A stretch of DNA of 64,000 bases from Levilactobacillus brevis (GTDB taxonomy: Bacteria > Bacillota > Bacilli > Lactobacillales > Lactobacillaceae): assembly GCA_003666485.1 (NCBI GenBank), contig CP032931.1, forward strand, positions 1,116,001 to 1,180,000, written 5' to 3'. How positions within the stretch are numbered: the stretch's first letter is position 1; every line of letters starts with the position of its first letter. A program made the translations under genes and the position numbers. This document shows, in pieces, positions 25,511-34,389 of this stretch. The notes under the pieces were generated by a model that saw nothing but the letters and a program-made list of their open reading frames with translations, was not told the DNA's origin and searched no databases.

Positions 25511-26452
25511 TTAGTAAGTCGTCACGAATGCTTTGTTAGCAGTGACGTACTTGCCGTTGTTCAATTGGAACCGGTAAGCGTCCTTACTGTTCTTAGTGAT
25601 GGCTTTGACAGCGACCTTCTTACCAGCAGTCAACTTAGTGCTCCGTTGGCCCTTGGTAAATAACGTGCTGTTGTATTCGTAAACGTTCTTATCGATCTTG
25701 ATACCGGTAACGTTCTTCACGCTCTTGTAGTAGCTAGGTGTCGTGTGAGAAGCGCCGGCAAACCAGCTTTTCACAACGGCATTGTTCTGAATCTTGTTCA
25801 GATCGACGTTGCCACTAATTCCGGAAACGCGGCCAGTACTGGTATATTGCCATAAGTCGATGGACGTGCCAGCAACCTTGGGCTTCGTGGAACTGTATTT
25901 AGCGATCCACGACCCATCAAATTTGGAGAAGTCCAGCTTATGTGAGTTGGCGTAATATTCACCAGCATACATGATCAGTGGCTTGTCCGTCAGGCTACGC
26001 ATCGTCTTTAACCAAGCATTAACGTAGGTTTGTTCTGACTTCGTGGCACTTGGCATCCGCTTTTCTTCATCCAAAGCGAAGAACTTCGTGTGGGCGTTAC
26101 TCCGCTTGTAGAAGTCTTTGGCTTCTTGTCGGGCATCCTTCACACTCGTGAATTCAGCGAACATGTATTGGCCAAATGGCACGCCAGCCTTGTAGGCACC
26201 GTTAGCGTTGACGTTACGCTTGCTGTCGACCATGTAGCCAGCGTCGCCCTTGCTCCCGTGTTGTACCCGGATGATGGCGTACTTTAAGTCCTTGGACGCC
26301 TTAGTCCAGTTGATATTCCCTTGATATTGCGAAACATCCGCAACTTTACTACCGGCTGCTTGGGCGTTAGTTGTGCTCAAGCCAATACCAACGGCCAGGA
26401 CAGCAGCTGCAGCGGCCAAACCGGCCCCTAATTTATGGAACTTAATTTGCAT
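25511..26452 (-). CDS. Secreted GH25 lysozyme-like muramidase
   Basis: 313 residues: signal peptide to about residue 33 (ending AQAA), then a GH25 TIM barrel with VADVSQYQGNINWTKASK (catalytic Asp strand), YAIIRVQHG, FFALDEEKR (active-site acids) and SIDLWQYTSTG, and a C-terminal ~70-residue SH3/SLAP-like wall-binding module (YKSVKNVTGIKIDKNVYEY). It probably cleaves peptidoglycan during wall turnover. GAGGAGGATATC lies 7 bases before the ATG on the minus strand. Confidence 0.93.
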   Translation of the reverse strand: MQIKFHKLGAGLAAAAAVLAVGIGLSTTNAQAAGSKVADVSQYQGNINWTKASKDLKYAIIRVQHGSKGDAGYMVDSKRNVNANGAYKAGVPFGQYMFAEFTSVKDARQEAKDFYKRSNAHTKFFALDEEKRMPSATKSEQTYVNAWLKTMRSLTDKPLIMYAGEYYANSHKLDFSKFDGSWIAKYSSTKPKVAGTSIDLWQYTSTGRVSGISGNVDLNKIQNNAVVKSWFAGASHTTPSYYKSVKNVTGIKIDKNVYEYNSTLFTKGQRSTKLTAGKKVAVKAITKNSKDAYRFQLNNGKYVTANKAFVTTY

Positions 26453-26547
26453 GAATGATATCCTCCTCAGTCTTTGGGTCCATTGTACACGGTCTGACTT
26501 GCGAGGAGGTTACGGACAATTTACAATTGATTACAGTTCGATTGCAG

Positions 26548-26585
26548 AAAAAAGTTGCCAACGAAAAAAACAATTGGCAACTTTT
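26548..26585 (-). terminator. Terminator of the matrixin-like gene
   Basis: AAAAAGTTGCCAA and TTGGCAACTTTTT are perfect complements around a 12-base loop just beyond the stop of the minus-strand gene at 26597. Confidence 0.85.
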
Positions 26586-26596
26586 TACGGAGTTGA

Positions 26597-27526
26597 TTAG
26601 TGAACAGCCACATAAATCTTGAGCGCTAATTTGGCGCGATTCTTATCGGTCTTGGTGATTGGCGTGTATTTGGACAAGCCAGCCTTGACCTTCTTGTAGC
26701 TGTAAACGTTGTTACTGCCGCTTTCAAAGTACATTAAATCTTTCTTGTTAGGCGAATGGTTGAGGCCCATCACGTGCCCCAATTCATGGGCAATCGTGCT
26801 GGCGTATTCGTACATCCGGCCTTCATTGGCCAGCTTGTTCTTCACCAGCGTCACATCTTTTTTCAGGACGGCGTATTCTGGCAAACTGGTCTCGACCTTA
26901 CCGGCTTCCTGATTGAACAGGGTTTGGTAATTGCTGTCGTCGGTCGTAATGCCCTCGGCAGCTAGATTAGCCTTGGCCTTGGCTTCAATCGACCCAGCGT
27001 ATTGCTTGTAAAAGGCATCGTTGAGCTGATTGGTCATTGCTACGCCAATATTTTGCTTTTCGGCATTGTAAAATGACTGGCGTACCTGTAACTGCTTTTT
27101 CGCGGGTGTCCACCAAGCATCGCTCTGATCACTCTTGGTTGGCGTTGTCTTGGAAACGGAAAACGTCAGATTGTGCTTTTTCTTTGAGCCTACGGTAAAT
27201 TCCTTTTTACCCAACTTCTTGTTCCAGTAGGCCATCGCGGTGGTGACACTCTTCTTAAGAGTCTTGTCTTTGGTCTTGACGTACACCGCGGTCTTGCCGT
27301 TTTTCTTCAAGGCAGTCTGTGCATCATAAGCTAATTTGTATTTCTTGCCCAGCGCCTTGGCGTGCTTTTGGTAATACCCCTTGGATTTCTTGAGCAATGC
27401 ACTAGACGGGGTCACACTGGCGGCTGAAGCCGTGATGGTGCTAGTGGTGATGACGGGTGCCACGATCAAGGCTGCCGCAACGGCCGTAATCAGTGAACGC
27501 ACCCTGAGATGGTGTGTCTTACGCAT
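26597..27526 (-). CDS. Secreted matrixin-family zinc metalloprotease
   Basis: 309 residues with an N-terminal signal peptide (RSLITAVAAALIVAPVI, cleavage near ASAA). The metzincin zinc site HELGHVMGLNH is intact near residue 240, followed by a region with DLMYF in place of the Met-turn. The N-terminal half is Lys-rich (pI high), suggesting wall or DNA association. ATG 27526 follows AGGAGG; the longer frame to 27556 includes that site. Such predicted extracellular peptidases are common in lactobacilli but their targets are unknown. Confidence 0.88.
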   Translation of the reverse strand: MRKTHHLRVRSLITAVAAALIVAPVITTSTITASAASVTPSSALLKKSKGYYQKHAKALGKKYKLAYDAQTALKKNGKTAVYVKTKDKTLKKSVTTAMAYWNKKLGKKEFTVGSKKKHNLTFSVSKTTPTKSDQSDAWWTPAKKQLQVRQSFYNAEKQNIGVAMTNQLNDAFYKQYAGSIEAKAKANLAAEGITTDDSNYQTLFNQEAGKVETSLPEYAVLKKDVTLVKNKLANEGRMYEYASTIAHELGHVMGLNHSPNKKDLMYFESGSNNVYSYKKVKAGLSKYTPITKTDKNRAKLALKIYVAVH

Positions 27527-27687
27527 GATGATAACCTCCTCTAATCCCCAAAACATGTCGTGTTTACAATAGCATAGGACATTAGCCGCACGGGGTCAAG
27601 CAAAATTAATTGCGGAGACATTAGGGGATTTGCCCCGGATTAGCGGCATTGGTGTCGGTTTCATGAAATAATAAATCGAACATTTGT

Positions 27688-27716
27688 TTGGTTCTTGGAT
27701 TGTAATCTGGTATAGT
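27688..27716 (+). promoter_or_regulatory. Promoter of the tag-sbcDC unit
   Basis: TTGGTT (27688-27693), 17-base spacer, TATAGT (27711-27716), 30 bases before the tag start. It faces away from the minus-strand metalloprotease. Confidence 0.65.
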
Positions 27717-27745
27717 GGATTTAACAGAAAATGGGAGGAATCGGT

Positions 27746-28306
27746 ATGGTTAAACGATGTGAATGGGCAACGGGTTCGCCGGTGATGGAGCGGTATCACG
27801 ATGAGGAGTGGTGTCGGCCACAGCACGACCTGCAGAAGCTATTTGAGATGCTTTGTTTAGAAACGTATCAAGCGGGGTTGAGCTGGCAAACGGTGTTGAA
27901 TAAGCGCGCAGCCTTCCGCCAGGACTTTTACGATTATGATATCGCCAAGGTCGCTGCCATGACGCCTGCAGACATTGACCGCTTGCTGACCGATCCCGAA
28001 ATCATTCGTAACCGGCGGAAACTCGAAGCCACGGTCAATAACGCCCAGGTCATTTTAAATTGGCCAGCGGGATCAGACTTCGCCACGTGGCTGTGGGCCT
28101 TTGTGGGTGGTCAGCCGATTCGCCACGCCGTTCAGTCAGACGCCCAGGTTCCGGCAACGACTGATTTGGCCCAGCACATTTCACGAGAAATGAAGAAACG
28201 GGGCTTCAAGTTCGTGGGGCCGACGACCGTCTATTCCTTTCTGCAAGGGGCAGGCTTGGTGAACGACCACGTGATCGGCTGCGATTGGGCACCAGAGAAC
28301 AAGTAG
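27746..28306 (+). CDS. tag: DNA-3-methyladenine glycosylase I
   Basis: Base-excision enzyme removing 3-methyladenine from alkylated DNA. 186 residues, normal length. The zinc ligands of the Tag family are all present: Cys in VKRCEW, His in RYHDEEW near the start, and His/Cys in NDHVIGCDW at the end. ETYQAGLSWQTVLNKR carries the catalytic-site aromatic region. ATG 27746 follows GGGAGGAAT (27733-27741), so the ATG at 27731 is not the start. Followed after 15 bases by sbcD: a DNA repair operon. Confidence 0.93.
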   Translation: MVKRCEWATGSPVMERYHDEEWCRPQHDLQKLFEMLCLETYQAGLSWQTVLNKRAAFRQDFYDYDIAKVAAMTPADIDRLLTDPEIIRNRRKLEATVNNAQVILNWPAGSDFATWLWAFVGGQPIRHAVQSDAQVPATTDLAQHISREMKKRGFKFVGPTTVYSFLQGAGLVNDHVIGCDWAPENK

Positions 28307-28321
28307 AAAGAGGGAAAGACT

Positions 28322-29455
28322 ATGCGCTTTTTACATACAGCGGATTGGCATATTGGCAAGAAGCTTCATGGCTATGATTTAATTCCGGAACAAGAAGAGG
28401 CCTACCGCCAGATCAAGGCCATTGCCGAGGCGGAACACGTGGATGCCATTGTGATTGCGGGGGACCTTTATGACCGCGCACTTCCCAGTGAACCGGCCGT
28501 GACGGCGTTGACCAAGATGCTGGTGGACCTGAACCGTCAGGACAAATTCCCGTTGCTGGCCATCAGTGGAAATCATGATTCCGGTGTGCGACTGGGCTAC
28601 GGTGCCGAGTGGTTTTCGAGCACGGACTTTTTCTTACGGACTAAACTAGCAGACGTGCTGTCACCCGTAACGTTAGGGGACACGCAGTTTTTCTTGCTGC
28701 CATATTTTGAACCGATTGCTGCGCGCCAATTCTTTGATGATGACCAGATCAGGACCGTCAATCAAGCGATGGAACGGCTAGTGGCGGCGATGCAAGCGCA
28801 GTTTGCCCCAGATAAAAAGCACGTGTTGATCGCCCATTTCTTCGCGGCAGGCAGCCAACATACGGATTCGGAAACACAGGTACAAGTCGGCGGCCTAAAT
28901 GCCGTGCCGGTTGACCTGCTAGCCCCATTTGACTACGTGGCGCTCGGACATTTGCACCGCAAGGAGGCCTTGCAAAATGAACCCACGGTCAAGTACAGTG
29001 GTTCACCACTGAAATTTTCGACTAGTGAGGCGGCGGATACCAAAGGTGTGTGGATCGTGGATACCGATACCACACCGGTAACGGTGACCTTTAAGCCCCT
29101 GAAGCCGTGGCATGATCTCGTTGTCTTGGAAGATAGATTTGACCACTTGCTAGACCGCAATCACATCTATCCGGTAACACCAGAAGACTTTATTGCCGTG
29201 AATCTGACGGACACCACGCCAATCACCAACGTCATGCAACGGCTGAAGACCCGTTTTCCGCGGGTGATCGAGTTAAATCGGGTCAACCAGTTGACCGTGA
29301 CGCCGGAGACGTTAGACGTGCAACAAGTCCAACAGGATCCCGTGACCTTACTGAGTGATTTCTTTGCGCAGGTTACGCAGCATCCCCTCAGCGACCAGCA
29401 ATTGACTTGGGCCAAGCAGGCCTTACAACGCGCAGAAAAGGAGCAAGAGCAATGA
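28322..29455 (+). CDS. sbcD: Exonuclease subunit SbcD
   Basis: Mre11-like nuclease subunit of the SbcCD complex, which cuts hairpins and protein-blocked DNA ends. 377 residues; phosphoesterase motifs are visible in order: LHTADWHIGK (residues 4-13), AGDLYDRALP, SGNHDSGVR and VALGHLHRKE with the metal-binding Asp/His/Asn. GAAAGAGGGAAAG lies just before ATG 28322. The stop overlaps the sbcC start (ATGA). Confidence 0.96.
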   Translation: MRFLHTADWHIGKKLHGYDLIPEQEEAYRQIKAIAEAEHVDAIVIAGDLYDRALPSEPAVTALTKMLVDLNRQDKFPLLAISGNHDSGVRLGYGAEWFSSTDFFLRTKLADVLSPVTLGDTQFFLLPYFEPIAARQFFDDDQIRTVNQAMERLVAAMQAQFAPDKKHVLIAHFFAAGSQHTDSETQVQVGGLNAVPVDLLAPFDYVALGHLHRKEALQNEPTVKYSGSPLKFSTSEAADTKGVWIVDTDTTPVTVTFKPLKPWHDLVVLEDRFDHLLDRNHIYPVTPEDFIAVNLTDTTPITNVMQRLKTRFPRVIELNRVNQLTVTPETLDVQQVQQDPVTLLSDFFAQVTQHPLSDQQLTWAKQALQRAEKEQEQ

Positions 29456-32400
29456 GTCCAGTAACCCTACATCTTGAATATTTTGGTCCCTATCGCGATG
29501 CGACCATCGACTTCACCAAGTTCGCCGCCACGCCGTTGTTTCTGATCAGCGGCAAGACCGGGAGTGGTAAGACCACCATCTTTGATGGCATGTGCTACGC
29601 GCTGTTCAATCAGACCTCGGGTGTCGACCGCGAAGCCAAGTCGATGCGCTCGGACTTTGCCACGATGACGGACACCACGCGGGTCACGTTTACCTTTACC
29701 CACCGTGACCGGCGTTACGAGATCGTTCGCGAACCCAGCCAAACATTGGCGAAAAAGCGGGGGACCGGTGTGCACGAGGCGACGGCCAGCGTTACGTTGA
29801 CGGTCTTTGCTGGCGAGGATGAAGTGACTCAGCTGACCAAGGAAGGCCAAGTCCGTGACTACCTACAAGACCTCTTGCAGATGGACGGTAAACAATTTTC
29901 CCAAATCGTCTTGCTACCGCAGGGCCAGTTCCGACGGTTCCTGATTGCGCCCAGCGAAGACAAGGCAGCGGTGCTAGAGCAACTCTTCAACACCACCATT
30001 TTCGCCCGTTGGACGGACCAGTTGAAACGGCAACTTAAGAAAAATGAGGCGGCTAATCGGCAGACGGCGGCGACACAGGATCGGTTGTTAAACGAGTTGA
30101 AATGGACCGCGGCCAATCAAACAGCCGCACAGAACCTGTTGGCCAATCGCCAGACGCCAGATATTTTAACGCTAATGGCCAGTCAACAGGCGACGACCCG
30201 ACAAGATGTGGCAGCCGTGACAGAGAAGTTGGCGACGGCTGATCAAGTGCACAGCGACTTGGTGCGACAAGATGAGCAGGAACGGTTATTCCTACAGGAT
30301 CAGCAGCAATTGACGCAACAACGCGCTGAACAGCAAACGCTGACAGCTCAGCAACCCGCTATGGACCAGCTCAAACAACGCATCGCCGAATTGGAATGGA
30401 CGCAGCAGCTTCAACCGCAGTGGCAGCAGCGTGAGCGAGCCCAGCAAATGGTGACCCAGCGGCAACGGCAGCAACAAACGACCCAGCAAGAACTGAGCCA
30501 AGCACAAGCCCAGCTGGTCGCCGCACAGCAGGAACAGACGCGACAACAACCGCTAGTGGCAAAGCTCAAGCAGGCCAATACCCAGTTGGCCCAGCAACAG
30601 GCGTTAGTGCCTGTCTATCAACGCGTAGCGGAACTAAAACGGCAAGTTCAAACAGCACAACAGGCCGTGACGCAGGCGGCAACGGCCGCAACGACTAGTC
30701 AGACTGCGGTGGCTGAAAATCAGACGGCTCAGGCCAAACAGCAACAAGTTATCGACCAACAAGCGACGATTTATGAAACGCAAAACGCTTTGGCTAAGCA
30801 ACAAGCAACGCTAGACCAGCAACAGCAACAGTTAGCTGCGTTACAGGAGCTAGCGACGAGCCAGAATCAACTGATGACCCAACAACAGGCGTTGACGGTA
30901 CAAGCCAACGCAGCCACTGCAGCGGCCAAGCGGCAGCGGGCTTTGGCCGAAGCGAAGAATCAAGAATTTTTACGCAACCAAATCGTGTTATTGAGTGCGC
31001 AGTTGACCGAAGGAAGTCCGTGCCCAGTCTGTGGATCGGTGCATCATCCACACCCTGCCGCAACGACGACGGCCGTGGCTATTTCTGAAGACGAGGTCAA
31101 GGAGTTGGCGGCCGTGGCGCAGGAGCGAGAACAACAAGCCACGCGACTGACCACTGAATTTAAGAACGGCCAGCAACGGGTCGCTGAGCAGCAAACGGCG
31201 ATGCAAACCGGCCTGGCGACCCTGCAACAGCTGATGGCTCAGCCGGCAACGACGACCTTGACACAATTAGCTGACGTGCAACAAACGGCGATGACCGCGT
31301 ATCAGCAGGCCGTGACGGAGAATCACCAGCAGCTGGCTAAGTTGCAAGCTGCACAGACCCGTTTGACGCAATTACAAGCCGACGCGCAAACGCTGACGAC
31401 CCAGTTGACCGCGGCGAACGAGACGGTCAAGCAGCGGCAGGCTGCGGCTGATAAGCTCGGCACAGAATTGGCAACGGAAACCAAGCGTTTACCAGCCGAT
31501 GCGCCCACGGTTGCTGACTTCGATCAACAACTGACCGCGTTGACTCAGCAGATCAATCACGATCAACAAATCCTGGACGCGGCCCAAACGGCGGTTCAAC
31601 AGGCCCAACAAGCCGTGGAAGTGCGCCAGTCTCAAGTGACCCAGTCACAACAAGAATTGACTACCAGCCAACAGGCGTTGACGGCGGCTCAAGCGGCAGT
31701 GCGCGAACAGTTGCTGGCACAATTTCAGGCGGCCGATGACGCACAAGAAGCGGTGGTCACGACTGCCATCGCTGACTTACCAACGTTGCCGGCCAAGCGC
31801 CAAACGCTGCAGGCGTACCAACAACATCAAGCGCAATTGGCCACGTCGATTGCCGCTCTGGTCAAACGAACGCAGGGCAAGCCGACGCCACAACGGGAAC
31901 AAACACAGGCCCAGCTAGTGGCGGCGAAAGCCCGAGTCACGGACTTACAGGAGCAGCAACGTCGATTACAAAATCTGGTCGAATTTAACACCGAGCGGGT
32001 CACCCAATTGGATAAGTTGGTCGCTGAACAAGCCACTACCCTGAAGAAAACGCAGGAGCTCACCGAATTGAGCGGCGTCGTCAATGGGGATGGTCCGAAC
32101 AGCAAGCTGGGCTTGGAACGCTACGTCCTGCAAACCTATCTACGGCAAATTCTCACCGTCGGCAATCATCGGCTGAAACAGCTGACAAATGGTCGCTATC
32201 AGTTTGTGATCGACGAGGCACAGGCCAATTCCAAGAAACGCTCGGGTCTCGAGATCAACGTGTATGACGACCACGTGGGTGAGCAACGGAGTGTCCACAC
32301 GTTATCTGGTGGGGAAAGCTTCATTGCCTCACTGGCCTTGGCCTTGGCGTTAGGCGAAGTCATTCAACAGACCACTGGGAGCGTGGACGTTGATGCATTG

Positions 32401-32601
32401 TTCATCGACGAAGGCTTTGGTTCCTTGGACGAAGATGCTTTGATGACGGCTTTGGAATCGCTCGAAACCATCGAGGGCCAACACCGCATGATCGGCATTA
32501 TCAGTCACGTCAGCGAGCTACGTGATCAGGTGGAAAACCAACTTCAAGTCATTGCTAACGGTAATGGGGAAAGTACGATCCGCTACCATGCCGCGGAGTA
32601 A
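29452..32601 (+). CDS. sbcC: Exonuclease subunit SbcC (SMC-like ATPase)
   Basis: Rad50-like ATPase partner of SbcD, 1049 residues. Walker A GKTGSGKTT near residue 34, long Gln-rich coiled-coil arms (~200-500 and ~560-900) and a central zinc hook CPVCG near residue 524. The C-terminal ABC signature HTLSGGESFIASLALAL and Walker B ALFIDEGFGSLDED close the head. ATG 29452 overlaps the sbcD stop; the frame is open further upstream only within sbcD. The extreme Gln/Ala/Thr content of the arms is characteristic of lactobacillus SbcC. Confidence 0.96.
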   Translation: MSPVTLHLEYFGPYRDATIDFTKFAATPLFLISGKTGSGKTTIFDGMCYALFNQTSGVDREAKSMRSDFATMTDTTRVTFTFTHRDRRYEIVREPSQTLAKKRGTGVHEATASVTLTVFAGEDEVTQLTKEGQVRDYLQDLLQMDGKQFSQIVLLPQGQFRRFLIAPSEDKAAVLEQLFNTTIFARWTDQLKRQLKKNEAANRQTAATQDRLLNELKWTAANQTAAQNLLANRQTPDILTLMASQQATTRQDVAAVTEKLATADQVHSDLVRQDEQERLFLQDQQQLTQQRAEQQTLTAQQPAMDQLKQRIAELEWTQQLQPQWQQRERAQQMVTQRQRQQQTTQQELSQAQAQLVAAQQEQTRQQPLVAKLKQANTQLAQQQALVPVYQRVAELKRQVQTAQQAVTQAATAATTSQTAVAENQTAQAKQQQVIDQQATIYETQNALAKQQATLDQQQQQLAALQELATSQNQLMTQQQALTVQANAATAAAKRQRALAEAKNQEFLRNQIVLLSAQLTEGSPCPVCGSVHHPHPAATTTAVAISEDEVKELAAVAQEREQQATRLTTEFKNGQQRVAEQQTAMQTGLATLQQLMAQPATTTLTQLADVQQTAMTAYQQAVTENHQQLAKLQAAQTRLTQLQADAQTLTTQLTAANETVKQRQAAADKLGTELATETKRLPADAPTVADFDQQLTALTQQINHDQQILDAAQTAVQQAQQAVEVRQSQVTQSQQELTTSQQALTAAQAAVREQLLAQFQAADDAQEAVVTTAIADLPTLPAKRQTLQAYQQHQAQLATSIAALVKRTQGKPTPQREQTQAQLVAAKARVTDLQEQQRRLQNLVEFNTERVTQLDKLVAEQATTLKKTQELTELSGVVNGDGPNSKLGLERYVLQTYLRQILTVGNHRLKQLTNGRYQFVIDEAQANSKKRSGLEINVYDDHVGEQRSVHTLSGGESFIASLALALALGEVIQQTTGSVDVDALFIDEGFGSLDEDALMTALESLETIEGQHRMIGIISHVSELRDQVENQLQVIANGNGESTIRYHAAE

Positions 32602-32710
32602 CGCGGGCCTTAACTCTGGACAATGCCTAGGTGTGGCTGGATTCCCGTATAATCCAGAAAACGGTCGCATAAGTGAGGGTAACTGAGAGCGATGTATTGA
32701 ATTCATCCCG

Positions 32711-32771
32711 TAACGGTTTATCACCCCCAAATTTAGTGACGTAAACCGTTAAATAACCATCAGAAATGGTT
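32711..32771. promoter_or_regulatory. Inverted repeats upstream of the bile salt hydrolase-like gene
   Basis: The 278-base gap before 32880 contains TAACGGTTTA (32711-32720) with its exact complement TAAACCGTTA (32742-32751), and a second dyad AACCAT (32755-32760) / ATGGTT (32766-32771). They lie 110-170 bases before the start and look like operator sites or RNA stems; the regulator is unknown. Confidence 0.5.
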
Positions 32772-32879
32772 TAGTGCGGAAGCTAATTAACCGATTATAG
32801 TTTTAACGATTATCCGTGCAAAATTGATTTCGAAGGGTTAGAATAATGAGTAACTAAATTAGAAACGGGATGATTTTCA

Positions 32880-33863
32880 ATGTGTACGAGTTTGACTTAC
32901 GAAAATAGTCAGGGGGACCATTTTCTAGCACGCACGATGGACTTTGCTTTTGAACTAGGAGGTCAGCCAGTCTTTATGCCGCGGAACCAAAAAATTCAGG
33001 GGGATGCGGGCGCCTTTACCACGAAGTATGGCTTCATCGGCGCTGGCCGGAATCTTAGTCACTACATGTTTGTGGATGGCGTCAACGAATTCGGTCTGGG
33101 CGTCGCGGCCCTTTACTTCCCACAATATGCACAGTACCAAAAGACGGCGCCAGCAGATAAGTTAGGCTTGGCACCACATGACGTGACCGCCTGGGCTTTA
33201 GGAAACGCCAAGAGTGTGGCTGACTTACGGGAGTTGGTCCATCACATTCAGATCTTAGACGTGCCCGTGGCCTTACTAGGATTGACCACGCCACTGCATT
33301 TCATCTTCAGCGACCGAACCGGAGATACGGCGGTCTTGGAAGCAACCAGTGAGGACCTGCGTCTGATTGACGATCCAGTGGGCGTCATGACGAATGCGCC
33401 ACAACTCAGCTGGCATTTGCAGAACCTTAGTACGTATGGCACGATGCAGGCCGCAGAACGGCCATTGCACGATTATATGGGCTTTTCGTTGAAGACGCAG
33501 GGGCCAGGAACGGGGGCGCTGGGGTTGCCAGGGGATTACACGTCGCCTTCACGTTTTGTGCGGACGGTTTATAACAAGCATTACAGCTTGCCAACATCCG
33601 GGACGCCGGCGACATTGAATCTGTTACAACACCTGCTGGATAGCGTGACGATTCCTAAGGGTGTCAAGCTAAAGGCCGATGGCAAGAGTGATTACACGCA
33701 GTACCGGGGCTATGCAAACCTGGATGACCGGACCTACTTCATGGAACCGTACGACAACCAGGAATTACAGGGTATTCACCTGACTGACGAAATGCTGAAT
33801 GATTGGGATACACCCGTTGAATATCCCCTGGATCATCAAGCCCACGTCAAGTACATGAATTAG
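32880..33863 (+). CDS. bsh: Choloylglycine hydrolase family (bile salt hydrolase / penicillin V acylase)
   Basis: N-terminal nucleophile hydrolase of 327 residues that cleaves amide bonds of conjugated bile salts or related N-acyl compounds. The essential Cys2 (MCTSLTYENSQGDHF) becomes N-terminal after Met removal; the Arg/Asp pair lies in ARTMDF near residue 19, GVMTNAPQLSWH near 165 carries the conserved Asn, and GDYTSPSRFVR near 220 the conserved Arg. It could equally be of the penicillin-acylase or acyl-homoserine-lactone branch; the sequence does not decide. No strong ribosome site is seen (GGGATG at -8). A GNAT gene follows after 11 bases. Confidence 0.88.
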   Translation: MCTSLTYENSQGDHFLARTMDFAFELGGQPVFMPRNQKIQGDAGAFTTKYGFIGAGRNLSHYMFVDGVNEFGLGVAALYFPQYAQYQKTAPADKLGLAPHDVTAWALGNAKSVADLRELVHHIQILDVPVALLGLTTPLHFIFSDRTGDTAVLEATSEDLRLIDDPVGVMTNAPQLSWHLQNLSTYGTMQAAERPLHDYMGFSLKTQGPGTGALGLPGDYTSPSRFVRTVYNKHYSLPTSGTPATLNLLQHLLDSVTIPKGVKLKADGKSDYTQYRGYANLDDRTYFMEPYDNQELQGIHLTDEMLNDWDTPVEYPLDHQAHVKYMN

Positions 33864-33874
33864 TGGGAGGTCAC

Positions 33875-34324
33875 ATGAGTACGTTTGTCCAAAAAGCCTT
33901 TTCTGAGTTAACCACGACGGAGTTGTTAGAAATCTATCGACTGCGGGTGGCCGTCTTCGTGGTGGAACAAGACTGTGCCTATCAGGAAGTTGACGATGCT
34001 GACCAGATTGCTCAACACCTGTTTCGCCAGGATGAGTCCGGTCACGTGTTGGCCTACGCTCGGTTGATTCCGGAACCCCAACAGGTTCGCATTGGTCGCG
34101 TGGTGGTAGCGCCCACGGCTCGGCGTCATGGTGCGGGGCGTCAACTGGTGACCACGGCCATTCAGGCTGCTCGGACCACTTATCCGCAAGCAAAGCGTAT
34201 CGTGATTCAGGCCCAAGCCTATCTGCAAAGCTTCTATGCGTCGCTCGGTTTTCAACCCGTCAGTGACGTGTACCTGGAGACCGGTATTCCGCATCTGGAC
34301 ATGGTATTGCCGCTAACGAAGTAG
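33875..34324 (+). CDS. GNAT acetyltransferase, ElaA-like
   Basis: 149-residue GNAT-fold protein of the ElaA type: LTTTELLEIYRLRVAVFVVE and YQEVDDAD near the start, then the acetyl-CoA loop IGRVVVAPTARRHGAGRQLV near residue 85. ATG 33875 follows GTGGGAGG; the frame to 33863 includes that site. Substrate unknown. Cotranscribed with the hydrolase. Confidence 0.88.
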   Translation: MSTFVQKAFSELTTTELLEIYRLRVAVFVVEQDCAYQEVDDADQIAQHLFRQDESGHVLAYARLIPEPQQVRIGRVVVAPTARRHGAGRQLVTTAIQAARTTYPQAKRIVIQAQAYLQSFYASLGFQPVSDVYLETGIPHLDMVLPLTK

Positions 34325-34380
34325 CAAAAAACAGGCGCGACGACCAAGTAACAATCTACTTGATCATCGTGCCTGTTTTA
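34325..34380. terminator. Bidirectional terminator between the GNAT and GH3 genes
   Basis: AAAAACAGGCGCGACGACCA (34326 on) pairs largely with the complementary segment ending GTGCCTGTTTT (to about 34378). Converging genes share it. Confidence 0.8.
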
Positions 34381-34389
34381 GATACAAAA

